A stretch of 14,073 nucleotides of DNA from Thermoleophilia bacterium (GTDB lineage Bacteria; Actinomycetota; Thermoleophilia; Gaiellales; SKUG01), in assembly GCA_020438525.1 (NCBI GenBank), contig JAGQUL010000002.1:1-14073 (forward strand). The letters run 5' to 3'. Under the pieces are notes generated by a model. That model did not search any database. It saw only the letters and a program-made list of their open reading frames with translations, and was not told where the DNA came from. The first letter of the stretch is position 1, and each line of letters starts with the position of its first letter. Made by a program: the position numbers and the translations under genes. Below, one piece after another: positions 6,742 to 13,507 of this stretch.

Positions 6742-6770
6742 GGGAGTGGGTCCGCGTGTGGGGAGTGGGG
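6742..6770 (+). repeat. G-rich direct repeat, candidate G-quadruplex
   Basis: Four G-runs (GGG, GGG, GGGG, GGGG) are separated by loops of 3, 9 and 3 nt. The two halves, GTGGGAGTGGG and GTGGGGAGTGGGG, are imperfect direct repeats. It lies in the divergent intergenic region about 85-110 nt before the metallophosphoesterase start. Confidence 0.5.
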
Positions 6771-6841
6771 AGCGCGAACCGCCGAAATCGTACGACCGGC
6801 ACCGGACGACGCAGCTGCGCGTGCTCGCGTGCCCGCGTGGG

Positions 6842-6847
6842 TACGTG
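6842..6847 (+). promoter_or_regulatory. Candidate leaderless -10 box, metallophosphoesterase gene
   Basis: TGGGTACGTG has its TA 12 nt before ATG 6854. No Shine-Dalgarno is visible between the box and the start. Confidence 0.4.
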
Positions 6848-6853
6848 CAGAGC

Positions 6854-7768
6854 ATGAAGCCCGCTCCCGACCGCCGCCGCGTGATCGCCCACATCTCCGA
6901 CCTGCACTGCGGGCACCCCCACTTCGTGCCGGAGATGCTCGACACCGCGATCGAGGAGGTGAACGACCTCGATCCCGACATCGTGGTGGTGAGCGGCGAC
7001 CTCACCGGATTCGGGTTCCTGCCCGACTACGAGCTCGCGCGGGAGTACATCGACAAGATCACCTGCGAGCACGTGGTGACGATCCCCGGCAACCACGATG
7101 CGCGCAACGTCGGCTACCTCCACTTCGAGGACCTGTTCGGTCCCCGCAACCGCGTGCTGCACGTCGACGGCGTGAGCGTGGTGGCGGTCGACAGCTCCGA
7201 GCCCGACCTCAACGAGGGCTGCGTGGGCCGTGGTCGCTACTCGTGGATCCGCAAGCAGTTCGCGCACCCGGCAGAGCTGCGGGTGTTCGTGCTGCACCAC
7301 CACCTCGTGCCGATCCCGCGAACCGGTCGCGAGCGCAGCATGGTCACCGACTCCGGCGACGTGCTCGAGCTGCTCGCCGAGTGCGGGGTCGACATCGTGC
7401 TGAGCGGCCACAAGCACGTTCCCTACGCGTGGCAGCTCGAGGAGATGTTCGTCGTGAACGCCGGCACCGTGTCCACCACGCGCCTGCGCGGTCGGGTGAA
7501 GCCGAGCTACAACATCATCGAGATCACCCGCGACCAGGTCACGATCGACCAGAAGGTGCCCGGCGCCGGTCGCGAGCGCGTCATCAGCTTCGACCCGCAC
7601 AGCCGCGAGTACCGCAAGTACGTGAGCGAGGCGAGCGGCTGGGCGCCGCCGGTCGACAACGTGAGCGTGGTCGACCACACCGGCGCAGGCATCGGATCCG
7701 GTGGCGGGCAGGGCCTGTCCGACGCGGTTCGAGCGGCCGAGGATGCGGAGTCGACCACCGATCCGTGA
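6854..7768 (+). CDS. Calcineurin-like metallophosphoesterase (CpdA/class III PDE type)
   Basis: This 304-residue cytoplasmic protein has all five metal-binding blocks of the calcineurin-like family in order: Asp16 and His18 in SDLH, Asp49 in VSGDLTG, Asn80-His81-Asp82 in PGNHD, the histidines of LHHHLVP (148-150), and His186/His188 in SGHKH. It should therefore be an active two-metal phosphoesterase. The layout is closest to CpdA-like cyclic nucleotide phosphodiesterases, but substrate cannot be read from the sequence. Residues after about 250 form a Gly/Ser/Asp-rich tail with no recognised domain. ATG at 6854 is chosen because the conserved strand begins nine residues later and TACGTG lies 12 nt upstream, with no Shine-Dalgarno. 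It is divergent from the nuclease-like gene and convergent with the DUF368 gene 36 bp away. Confidence 0.9.
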   Translation: MKPAPDRRRVIAHISDLHCGHPHFVPEMLDTAIEEVNDLDPDIVVVSGDLTGFGFLPDYELAREYIDKITCEHVVTIPGNHDARNVGYLHFEDLFGPRNRVLHVDGVSVVAVDSSEPDLNEGCVGRGRYSWIRKQFAHPAELRVFVLHHHLVPIPRTGRERSMVTDSGDVLELLAECGVDIVLSGHKHVPYAWQLEEMFVVNAGTVSTTRLRGRVKPSYNIIEITRDQVTIDQKVPGAGRERVISFDPHSREYRKYVSEASGWAPPVDNVSVVDHTGAGIGSGGGQGLSDAVRAAEDAESTTDP

Positions 7769-7772
7769 GCGG

Positions 7773-7786
7773 GCCGCACCAGCGGC
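7773..7786. terminator. Weak hairpin between convergent metallophosphoesterase and popT genes
   Basis: GCCGC-ACCA-GCGGC can form a 5-bp GC stem in the 36-bp convergent gap. There is no T-tract on either side, so it is not a classic intrinsic terminator. Confidence 0.25.
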
Positions 7787-7804
7787 ATGGGCGCCGCGCG
7801 ATCG

Positions 7805-8698
7805 TCACGGCTCCCGTCGTCGCTCCAGACGAGCAAGCAGGGAGACGACGACCAGTCCGACCACGAACGCGCCGAGCACCAGCATGATGTCGCCCGCCGC
7901 TCCGGAGGGAGCGTGCAGCGTTCGCTCGTCGCCGCCGCCCTGCCATGGCCAGAGCGCGCGCGTGGAGCCGACCATCAGGCCGACGAGCGCCGCCATAGTC
8001 GCGTCGTGCCGGTGCTCGAGCAGCCAGCCGAGCACGCGCGAGAACACGGCCAGCCCGACCAGCGCGCCGAGCCCGAACACGACGACGTAGTCGAGCTCGC
8101 GGGCGTGCACCGCGTCGAGCGTCACCTCGTACATCCCGAGCACGAGCAGCAGGTACGAGCCGCTCACGCCGGGCAGCACCATCGCGCAGATCGCGATCGC
8201 GGCCGAGCCGAACACGAGCAGCAGCGCGGGGTCGTCGACGTTGCCGGCAGGCAGCCCCGCCAGGACGAACGCCACGATCGCGGCCGCGCCGGCGCGCAGC
8301 CAGCTCGCGGCGCCGCGCGAGCGGATCCGCAGCCACGGAATCGGGATCGTCGCCACGATCATCCCGAGGAACAGGCCGTACATCGGCTCGGGGTGTGCGT
8401 CGATCAGCCCCGGGATGAATCCGGCGCCGACGACGATCGCGGTCCCCATGCCGAGCAGCACCGGAACCAGCAGCAGCCACTCCACGTCGCGGCGCAGCGC
8501 GGCGGTATCGCCACGGACGATCCGGACCGGCAGCCCAGTGAAGCCGCGCACGCTCGCCACGAGGCGCTCGTAGATGCCGGTCACGAGCGCCATCGTGCCG
8601 CCGCTCACGCCGGGAACGAGGTCTGCGCTTCCCATGAGCATGCCGCGCGCGTAGTTGCCGGCGGGCGATGACGGTGCGGAAGCAGGAGAGCCGTTCAC
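7805..8698 (-). CDS. popT: DUF368/PopT-type polyprenyl-phosphate transporter
   Basis: This 297-residue protein has many membrane helices (about eight). It carries the duplicated DUF368 signature: DLVPGVSGGTMA near the N-terminus (26-37) and MVLPGVSGSYLL with its PGVSG at 176-180. The two copies suggest an internal inverted repeat. DUF368 proteins (PopT) have been linked to recycling undecaprenyl phosphate across the cytoplasmic membrane for cell-wall synthesis. That function is taken from the family, not shown here. GTG at 8698 is chosen because it yields the usual short N-terminal lead to the first motif and has TACGAT 13 nt upstream. The start is only 42 bp from the divergent 202-residue gene, so the promoters must overlap. 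It ends convergent with the metallophosphoesterase gene. Confidence 0.9.
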   Translation of the reverse strand: MNGSPASAPSSPAGNYARGMLMGSADLVPGVSGGTMALVTGIYERLVASVRGFTGLPVRIVRGDTAALRRDVEWLLLVPVLLGMGTAIVVGAGFIPGLIDAHPEPMYGLFLGMIVATIPIPWLRIRSRGAASWLRAGAAAIVAFVLAGLPAGNVDDPALLLVFGSAAIAICAMVLPGVSGSYLLLVLGMYEVTLDAVHARELDYVVVFGLGALVGLAVFSRVLGWLLEHRHDATMAALVGLMVGSTRALWPWQGGGDERTLHAPSGAAGDIMLVLGAFVVGLVVVSLLARLERRREP

Positions 8699-8705
8699 GC
8701 TGCGG

Positions 8706-8711
8706 ATCGTA
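8706..8711 (-). promoter_or_regulatory. Candidate leaderless -10 box, popT
   Basis: TACGAT (TANNNT) on the minus strand begins 13 nt before GTG 8698. It lies in the 42-bp region shared with the divergent 202-residue gene. Confidence 0.45.
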
Positions 8712-8727
8712 TCGGGCGCGCCTGGGG

Positions 8728-8733
8728 TAGGAG
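8728..8733 (+). promoter_or_regulatory. GGGGTAGGAG box: -10 or ribosome binding site of the 202-residue gene
   Basis: TAGGAG preceded by GGGG begins 13 nt before GTG 8741. It also contains GGAG at Shine-Dalgarno spacing (7 nt), so sequence alone cannot tell whether it acts in transcription, translation or both. Confidence 0.45.
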
Positions 8734-8740
8734 CACGATC

Positions 8741-9349
8741 GTGACCCGTGCACGCCGGCAACCGCTGCTCGCCGCCCGATCCGTCGTTGCCCGGATCGCG
8801 TTCAGCGAACCTGCCGGGATCACGTACCTCGCGTTCAGCCCGCTGCTCGTGAACCTCGGGAGCGGCACGGCATTCGACGTGCGGCTCGACCTGCACCCCG
8901 TCGCGCGCGACGCGCTCGCAGGGGCAGGGTGCACGGTGCTGGAGGGGCCGCCCCTCGAGCTCGACCCGCACGACCAGCGTGGCGATGCCACGGTGATCGC
9001 GCTCGAGCGGGAGCTTGCCGCAGGGCTGCACGCGCAGCAGGTGGGCAGTGGAACGATGCCGCCGGCGTCGTTCGCAGTGGCGATCCCCGACGAGCGCCTG
9101 GCCGCGCTGCCCGCCGGGTGGCTGCCGGTGTTCGAGAGCGACCGCACGAGCGTCGACCTGGATCGCCCGGGCCGGTGGGAGTGCGGGATGCCGAGCGACC
9201 TCGTGTTCGGCGTGGCGACGTACTCGTTCGCGCCGGGAGCGCGCGATGCGGCCGACCACGACCACTATGTGGCGCTGCCGTTCAGCCGGATCTACGTGCC
9301 GCAGGGGTGGACGCCGCCGCCCGCGCTCGTCGATACCGACGGAAATTGA
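8741..9349 (+). CDS. Uncharacterised 202-residue protein upstream of the cyclic diphosphoglycerate genes
   Basis: I do not recognise this protein. It has no signal peptide and no membrane helix. The pattern of short hydrophobic strands and turns (ITYLAFSPLLVNLGSG, SDLVFGVATYSFAPGA, VALPFSRIYVPQGW) looks beta-rich, and a His/Asp cluster (AADHDHYVALP) near residues 167-177 could bind metal. GTG at 8741 is supported by GGAG at 8730-8733 with 7-nt spacing; the same bases form a GGGGTAGGAG box 13 nt upstream. The start lies 42 bp from the divergent popT gene. The stop is 38 bp before the cyclic 2,3-diphosphoglycerate synthetase gene on the same strand, so co-transcription is possible, but that gene also has its own TA box. 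Composition matches the neighbours. Confidence 0.72.
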   Translation: MTRARRQPLLAARSVVARIAFSEPAGITYLAFSPLLVNLGSGTAFDVRLDLHPVARDALAGAGCTVLEGPPLELDPHDQRGDATVIALERELAAGLHAQQVGSGTMPPASFAVAIPDERLAALPAGWLPVFESDRTSVDLDRPGRWECGMPSDLVFGVATYSFAPGARDAADHDHYVALPFSRIYVPQGWTPPPALVDTDGN

Positions 9350-9374
9350 CGGATCGGCTCCGCGCTCGAGCGGG

Positions 9375-9380
9375 TACGAC
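9375..9380 (+). promoter_or_regulatory. Candidate -10 box, cyclic diphosphoglycerate synthetase gene
   Basis: CGGGTACGAC has its TA 13 nt before ATG 9388, in the 38-bp gap after the upstream gene. No Shine-Dalgarno is visible. Confidence 0.35.
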
Positions 9381-9387
9381 GACGAGC

Positions 9388-10800
9388 ATGACGAGCGCCC
9401 CGCGACTTCCCGTGCCGTTCCGGCTGCCCGCCGGCGAGTCCAGGCCATGCGTGGTCGTGGTCGACGGCGAGCACTACCCGGCGGCGGTCGCGGATGCGAT
9501 CCGCGAGCTGCAGACCGAGGGCTGGGACGTGCGCGCAGCGGCGCTCGTCGGTGGCGGCGAGAAGCTGCGGAGCGAGCCCGACTACGGCGTGCCGCACGTC
9601 ACGCCCCCGGCCGGCGACGACACGCCTGGTGGCGCGTTACGAGCTGCGATCTCGCTGGCAGGGCCGGGCACGCACCAGGTGCTCGACCTCGCCGACGAGC
9701 CGGTGCTCGTGCTCGAGCGACGGCTCGAGCTGATCGGGATCGCTGCGTCGCTGCAGCTCGTGTACCGCACGGCCGACACGGTCGTGGAGCCACCGCGGTT
9801 CGAGCAGGCGGCCGCGCCGGTGCTCGCGATCGTGGGCACCGGCAAGCGGATCGGCAAGACCGCCGCCAGCGCGCACGCGGCGCGTGTGGTGGACGCGCAC
9901 CTCGGCGGCGATGGTGCCGTGGTCGTGGTTGCGATGGGGCGCGGCGGACCGGCCGACCCGATCGTCGTGGACCGGTCCGGCGGGCCGATCACCGTGCAGC
10001 GACTGCTCGACATCTCGCGCGCGGGCGCGCACGCGGCGAGCGACTACCTGGAGGACGCGGCGCTGACCGGTCTCACGACCGTGGGGTGTCGTCGGGTGTC
10101 TGGTGGACTGCTCGGCGTGCCGGCTCGGTCGAACGTGCCTGCGGGCGTGCAGACCGCGGTCGACCTGGGGCCGAAGCTCGTGCTGCTCGAGGGCTCGGGG
10201 TCGTGCGTGCCGCCGGTCGCTGCGGACGCGAACGTGCTGCTGGCAACGACCGATCGACCGCAGGACCTGCTGGGTGGGCTCGGGCCGTACCGCCTCGCAC
10301 GCGCAGACGCGCTCGTGGTGATGGGCAACGACCACGAGCAGGCACGCGTGCTGCTCGATCGCGCGACCGCACATCCGGCATGGCGCGGCACGCACGCCGT
10401 TGCGGCGTCGCTCGTGCCAACGCCCGTGGGCGAGGTCGACGGTCGCATGGTCGCGGCATTCACCACGGCACCGGACATCGTTGCGCCGATCGTCGAGCGC
10501 GAGCTCAGCGCGGCAGGCGCCGACGTGGCGCTCGTGAGCTGCGCGCTCGCTCGACGCGACGAGCTCGCGCACGACCTGCAGCGGGCGAAGGACGCGGGTG
10601 TCGAGGCGCTCGTGGTGGAGATCAAGGCGGCCGCGATCGACGCGGTTGCGGAGTTCGCCGACGCGCACGACCTCGACGTCGTGTTCCTCGACAACGTGCC
10701 TCGACCACACGACTCAAGCGTCGACCTCGACGCGATCCTGCGCGACGTGGCCGACCTCGCACTCGCCCGTGCGGCGACGCGCCTCGACGACCTCGCCTGA
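9388..10800 (+). CDS. cpgS: Cyclic 2,3-diphosphoglycerate synthetase homologue
   Basis: This 470-residue cytoplasmic protein is near the length of the archaeal enzyme. The family uses ATP to close 2,3-diphosphoglycerate into cyclic 2,3-diphosphoglycerate through an intramolecular phosphoanhydride. An N-terminal domain begins VVVVDGEHYPAAV (about 22-34). A P-loop GTGKRIGKT lies at 150-158, followed by MGRGGPADP at 183-191 and EGSGSCVPP at 268-276. These are features I associate with this synthetase. The C-terminal third is an alpha/beta domain with no clear extra motif. ATG at 9388 gives the conserved N-terminus; TACGAC lies 13 nt upstream and there is no Shine-Dalgarno. The same-strand neighbour 161 bp downstream is 2-phosphoglycerate kinase, the preceding enzyme of the pathway, which strongly supports the call. 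Product formation in this bacterium is inferred. Confidence 0.88.
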   Translation: MTSAPRLPVPFRLPAGESRPCVVVVDGEHYPAAVADAIRELQTEGWDVRAAALVGGGEKLRSEPDYGVPHVTPPAGDDTPGGALRAAISLAGPGTHQVLDLADEPVLVLERRLELIGIAASLQLVYRTADTVVEPPRFEQAAAPVLAIVGTGKRIGKTAASAHAARVVDAHLGGDGAVVVVAMGRGGPADPIVVDRSGGPITVQRLLDISRAGAHAASDYLEDAALTGLTTVGCRRVSGGLLGVPARSNVPAGVQTAVDLGPKLVLLEGSGSCVPPVAADANVLLATTDRPQDLLGGLGPYRLARADALVVMGNDHEQARVLLDRATAHPAWRGTHAVAASLVPTPVGEVDGRMVAAFTTAPDIVAPIVERELSAAGADVALVSCALARRDELAHDLQRAKDAGVEALVVEIKAAAIDAVAEFADAHDLDVVFLDNVPRPHDSSVDLDAILRDVADLALARAATRLDDLA

Positions 10801-10961
10801 CGACGCAGCTCGGTGGGTAGTCGCGCCTCGCCGCGTGACGCGGGTCGGCGCCGGCCCTTGCGCGCGCGCATGGTTCACGGCACGGTGGGGAAGGTTGGGA
10901 CAGAGCGCTTCGCGCCCGCGCGCGAGCCGTTTCGCCCCGTCGCCACCACCCGAACGGAGCC

Positions 10962-12041
10962 ATGTCCGATTCCCGCCTCGTATTCGTCCGTGCCAAGGAC
11001 GGTCGCCTGCCCTACTCCAAGGGCGTGATGACGCAGACGCTCACGGCGACCGGATTGTCGCCCGAGCGCGGGCACGCGATCGCGAGCCTCGTCGAGGAGC
11101 GCCTCACGAACGGCGGACGCACGGGCGAGGAGCTCACGGTGCGCGAGCTGCAGGAATTCGTGCAGGAGGTGCTGCGAGAGCAGGAGGGCGACGACGCAGC
11201 CGACCGCTACCGCCGCTGGACCGCGCTCAAGCGCAAGGACATCCCGATCATCATGCTCGTCGGTGGCACCGCGGGGTCCGGCAAGAGCACGGTCGCGCAG
11301 CAGGTCGCGTCGAACCTCGGCATCACGCGCGTGTCGAGCACCGACATGGTGCGCCAGGTCATGCGTGCGCTGTTCAGCCCGGCACTGATGCCGGTGCTGC
11401 ACCACTCGTCGTTCGACGTGCCGGTCGGCGGGATGGCGCTGCCGCGCGGCGCGCGCCATGACCTCGGCCTGCTCGGCTACCTCGAGCAGTCGCGCCAGGT
11501 CTGCGTCGGCGTGAACGCGATCCTCGAGCGTGCCGAGCGCGAGCGCGTGTCGACACTGATCGAAGGCGTGCACCTCGTGCCGGGACTCGTCGACCCGGTC
11601 GACGTGTCGCGCTCCGCCGTGATCGACACGGTCGTGTACATCGAGGACGAGCAGACGCACCGCTCGCACTTCACCATGCGCGCGATGCAGACCGACGGCT
11701 CGCGCCCGGTCGACCACTACCTGCGCAGCTTCGACCGGATCCGGCAGATTCAGGACTACCTCGTCGAGCAGGCCAACCGACGCGGTGTTCCCGTGCTCGA
11801 GAACACCTACCTCGACGACACCGTCCGCCGCCTCGTCGACCACACCCTCGACGTGGTCGAGCGCGTCGCCGTGGAGCGCGACGCGGCCGGTGCCGCGGGT
11901 CGCGGTGGCGGACCCGCTCCGATGCCCGGCGTCGGCGCAGAGCATCGAAGCGACGACGTTGCGCGTGCGCTCGATGTCGCGCTGACCAGCGACGAGCCTC
12001 GGATCCCGAGATCTCTCGGCGGCGGCGACTCCGGCTCGTAG
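10962..12041 (+). CDS. pgk2: 2-phosphoglycerate kinase with N-terminal ATP-cone
   Basis: This 359-residue cytoplasmic kinase converts 2-phosphoglycerate and ATP to 2,3-diphosphoglycerate in its family. Residues about 4-90 form an ATP-cone-like regulatory domain (FVRAKDGRLPYSKGVMTQTL). The kinase domain begins with strand and P-loop PIIMLVGGTAGSGKST (95-110). It contains SSTDMVRQVMRALFSPAL (about 119-136), which resembles the family's substrate region, then a long helical part. Residues after about 305 are Gly/Ala/Pro-rich and probably disordered. Homologues are known in methanogens, where the enzyme feeds cyclic 2,3-diphosphoglycerate synthesis, and plants (rice LPA1) have a related protein tied to phytate levels. 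The ATG follows ACGGAGCC, giving a plausible but close Shine-Dalgarno. It lies between the synthetase homologue and a histidine kinase gene. The ATP-cone suggests feedback by adenine nucleotides. Confidence 0.9.
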   Translation: MSDSRLVFVRAKDGRLPYSKGVMTQTLTATGLSPERGHAIASLVEERLTNGGRTGEELTVRELQEFVQEVLREQEGDDAADRYRRWTALKRKDIPIIMLVGGTAGSGKSTVAQQVASNLGITRVSSTDMVRQVMRALFSPALMPVLHHSSFDVPVGGMALPRGARHDLGLLGYLEQSRQVCVGVNAILERAERERVSTLIEGVHLVPGLVDPVDVSRSAVIDTVVYIEDEQTHRSHFTMRAMQTDGSRPVDHYLRSFDRIRQIQDYLVEQANRRGVPVLENTYLDDTVRRLVDHTLDVVERVAVERDAAGAAGRGGGPAPMPGVGAEHRSDDVARALDVALTSDEPRIPRSLGGGDSGS

Positions 12042-12081
12042 CTTCGCGCGGGTCGCTCCGGATGTCGAGGCGCGGTTCGGG

Positions 12082-12087
12082 TAGGTT
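12082..12087 (+). promoter_or_regulatory. Candidate leaderless -10 box, histidine kinase gene
   Basis: GGGTAGGTT has the hexamer TAGGTT (TANNNT) starting exactly 12 nt before ATG 12094, so transcription would begin at or next to the A of the start codon. It is the clearest example in the window. Confidence 0.55.
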
Positions 12088-12093
12088 CGATGC

Positions 12094-13251
12094 ATGGTCG
12101 ACTCGACGGATCAGGACGTGCTCGACGCGCTCCAGGGCCTGGGCGGCGTGCAGCAGTTGCTCGCCGCCCTCCCTGAGTGGGTGGTGCTGTACGACCAGAC
12201 GCTCACCATCCGCTACGTGAGCAATCGTCCCGACGCCGTCGAGCGTGCGGGTGAAGGCCTCGGCCTCTCCTTCCGCGACTTCGCCGACCCCGAGCACGTC
12301 GACGAGTACGAGGCGCTCATCCGGAACGTGTTCGACACGGGTGAACGAACGACGTTCGAGGTCCGCGCGCGCAACATCGACGGCGAGTTCGGATGGTACG
12401 TCAATACGGTCTCGCCGCTGCGCAGCGCCGACGGGTCGATCTCCCTCGTCGTGATGATGACGCGCGACATCACCGATCGCAAGCAGGCCGAGGAGGCGCT
12501 CGAGCGCGCGCTCGACCACGAGCGCGAGGCGGTTGCGAAGCTTCGCGAGCTCGATCAGATGAAGTCGGGGTTCGTCGCGAACGTGGTGCACGACCTGCGC
12601 ACGCCGATCACCGTGATCCAGGGATTCGCGCGCACGCTCGAGGATCGTTGGGGGGAGTTCGACGACGACGAGCGCCGCCGCTTCCTCACATTCATCTCAT
12701 CGGGAACGGACCGCTTGATGCGCCTGGTCGACGACGTGATGCTGGTGTCTCGACTCGAGTCCGGCGAGCTGCCGCTGCAGCGTGCGACGTTCGATCTCGC
12801 CGAGCTGATTCGCAACGTCGCGACCGAGCTCGAACACGGCACCGATGCCCACTTCGAGCTCAGGGTGCCGGAGCACGCACCCGCGCACGCCGACGAGCTT
12901 CGGATCCGGCAGGTGCTCTCCAACCTGTTCGCGAACGCGCTGCGGTACTCGCCGGCGAACCTGGCGGTCGAGGTAGCGGTGGATCCCGCGGCCGACGCCG
13001 GATGGCGCGTCTCGGTGATCGATGCAGGGCCCGGCATCGCGCTCGAGGACCAGCCACGGCTGTTCAAGCGCTTCTCGCAGCTCGATCCGACCGCGGGAGG
13101 GCACGGCGGCAGCGGTCTGGGCCTGTACATCTGCAGGTCGATCGTCGAGGCACACGGGGGCGAGATCGGCGTGAGGAGCACGCCTGGCGACGGCACGACG
13201 TTCTGGTTCACCGTCGAGGCAGCAGTCGCGAGCGGCCACGCATCGGAGTGA
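12094..13251 (+). CDS. Soluble PAS-domain sensor histidine kinase
   Basis: This 385-residue protein has no membrane helix or signal peptide, so it should sense a cytoplasmic cue. A PAS domain spans about 20-130 (VVLYDQTLTIRYVSNRP to VMMTRDITDRKQAEEAL), followed by a short coiled linker. The HisKA domain carries the phospho-accepting His166 in VVHDLRTPITVIQGF. The HATPase domain has the N box with Asn281 (NLFANALRYSP), the G1 box DAGPGI at 310-315, an F box (LFKRFSQLD) and the G2 box GGSGLGLYI at 338-346. All catalytic boxes look intact. No response regulator gene is adjacent, so its partner is elsewhere. A TAGGTT box lies exactly 12 nt before the ATG, a strong leaderless-start pattern. It begins 52 nt after the 2-phosphoglycerate kinase gene. 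The PAS ligand is unknown. Confidence 0.93.
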   Translation: MVDSTDQDVLDALQGLGGVQQLLAALPEWVVLYDQTLTIRYVSNRPDAVERAGEGLGLSFRDFADPEHVDEYEALIRNVFDTGERTTFEVRARNIDGEFGWYVNTVSPLRSADGSISLVVMMTRDITDRKQAEEALERALDHEREAVAKLRELDQMKSGFVANVVHDLRTPITVIQGFARTLEDRWGEFDDDERRRFLTFISSGTDRLMRLVDDVMLVSRLESGELPLQRATFDLAELIRNVATELEHGTDAHFELRVPEHAPAHADELRIRQVLSNLFANALRYSPANLAVEVAVDPAADAGWRVSVIDAGPGIALEDQPRLFKRFSQLDPTAGGHGGSGLGLYICRSIVEAHGGEIGVRSTPGDGTTFWFTVEAAVASGHASE

Positions 13252-13413
13252 GACGGGGGTCGACGTTGGCGCGCCTGGAGGCGTTGTCGGCATCGTGCTC
13301 AGCGAATCCGGACGTGCGCGCGACCGGTTCATGCGGTATGGTGGTGGCAGGTCGTCCGATACGGGACATCGCGAGCCGCTCGGCGCGCGACGGGTTCGGA
13401 GCCGACCTTCCAA

Positions 13414-13429
13414 CCACCGGATCCGGTGG
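13414..13429. repeat. Perfect 16-bp palindrome in the rho leader
   Basis: CCACCGGATCCGGTGG is fully self-complementary and lies 78 nt before the rho start. As DNA it could be an operator; as RNA it could form a hairpin only with strain because there is no loop, or it could pair between molecules. No T-tract follows, so it is not an intrinsic terminator. Confidence 0.5.
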
Positions 13430-13491
13430 GAACCGCACTTCGCGTCGTAGCGGCCCATGGCTGCAGGCCGGCGCGGATCCATTCCTTTCGC

Positions 13492-13496
13492 GGAGG
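13492..13496 (+). promoter_or_regulatory. Ribosome binding site of rho
   Basis: GGAGG ends 11 nt before ATG 13508 and 17 nt before the in-frame ATG at 13514, which favours the first start. It shows that rho is translated from a true leader, unlike many genes here. Confidence 0.6.
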
Positions 13497-13507
13497 TACC
13501 CGCAGGC

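Larger units (their letters stand above)
6551..6853. other. Divergent intergenic region between nuclease-like and metallophosphoesterase genes
   Basis: This is the longest stretch without a called gene, about 300 bases. It has minus-strand in-frame upstream starts at 6568 and 6616, a minus-strand TATATC at 6595-6600, a G-rich direct repeat at 6742-6770 and a TACGTG box near its right end. Frames stay open across it because of base composition, but no frame gives a recognisable protein. Confidence 0.5.

Noticed and set aside
5633..6853. Long upstream extension of the metallophosphoesterase frame
   Set aside because: It runs antisense through hpt and the nuclease-like gene, and the conserved phosphoesterase fold begins only after ATG 6854.
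8699..9448. N-terminal extension of the popT frame on the minus strand
   Set aside because: The extension is antisense to the 202-residue gene, lacks membrane helices, and the DUF368 fold begins just after GTG 8698.
10875..12095. 406-residue minus-strand frame opposite 2-phosphoglycerate kinase
   Set aside because: Antisense to a gene with an ATP-cone and P-loop; the translation shows no recognisable fold.
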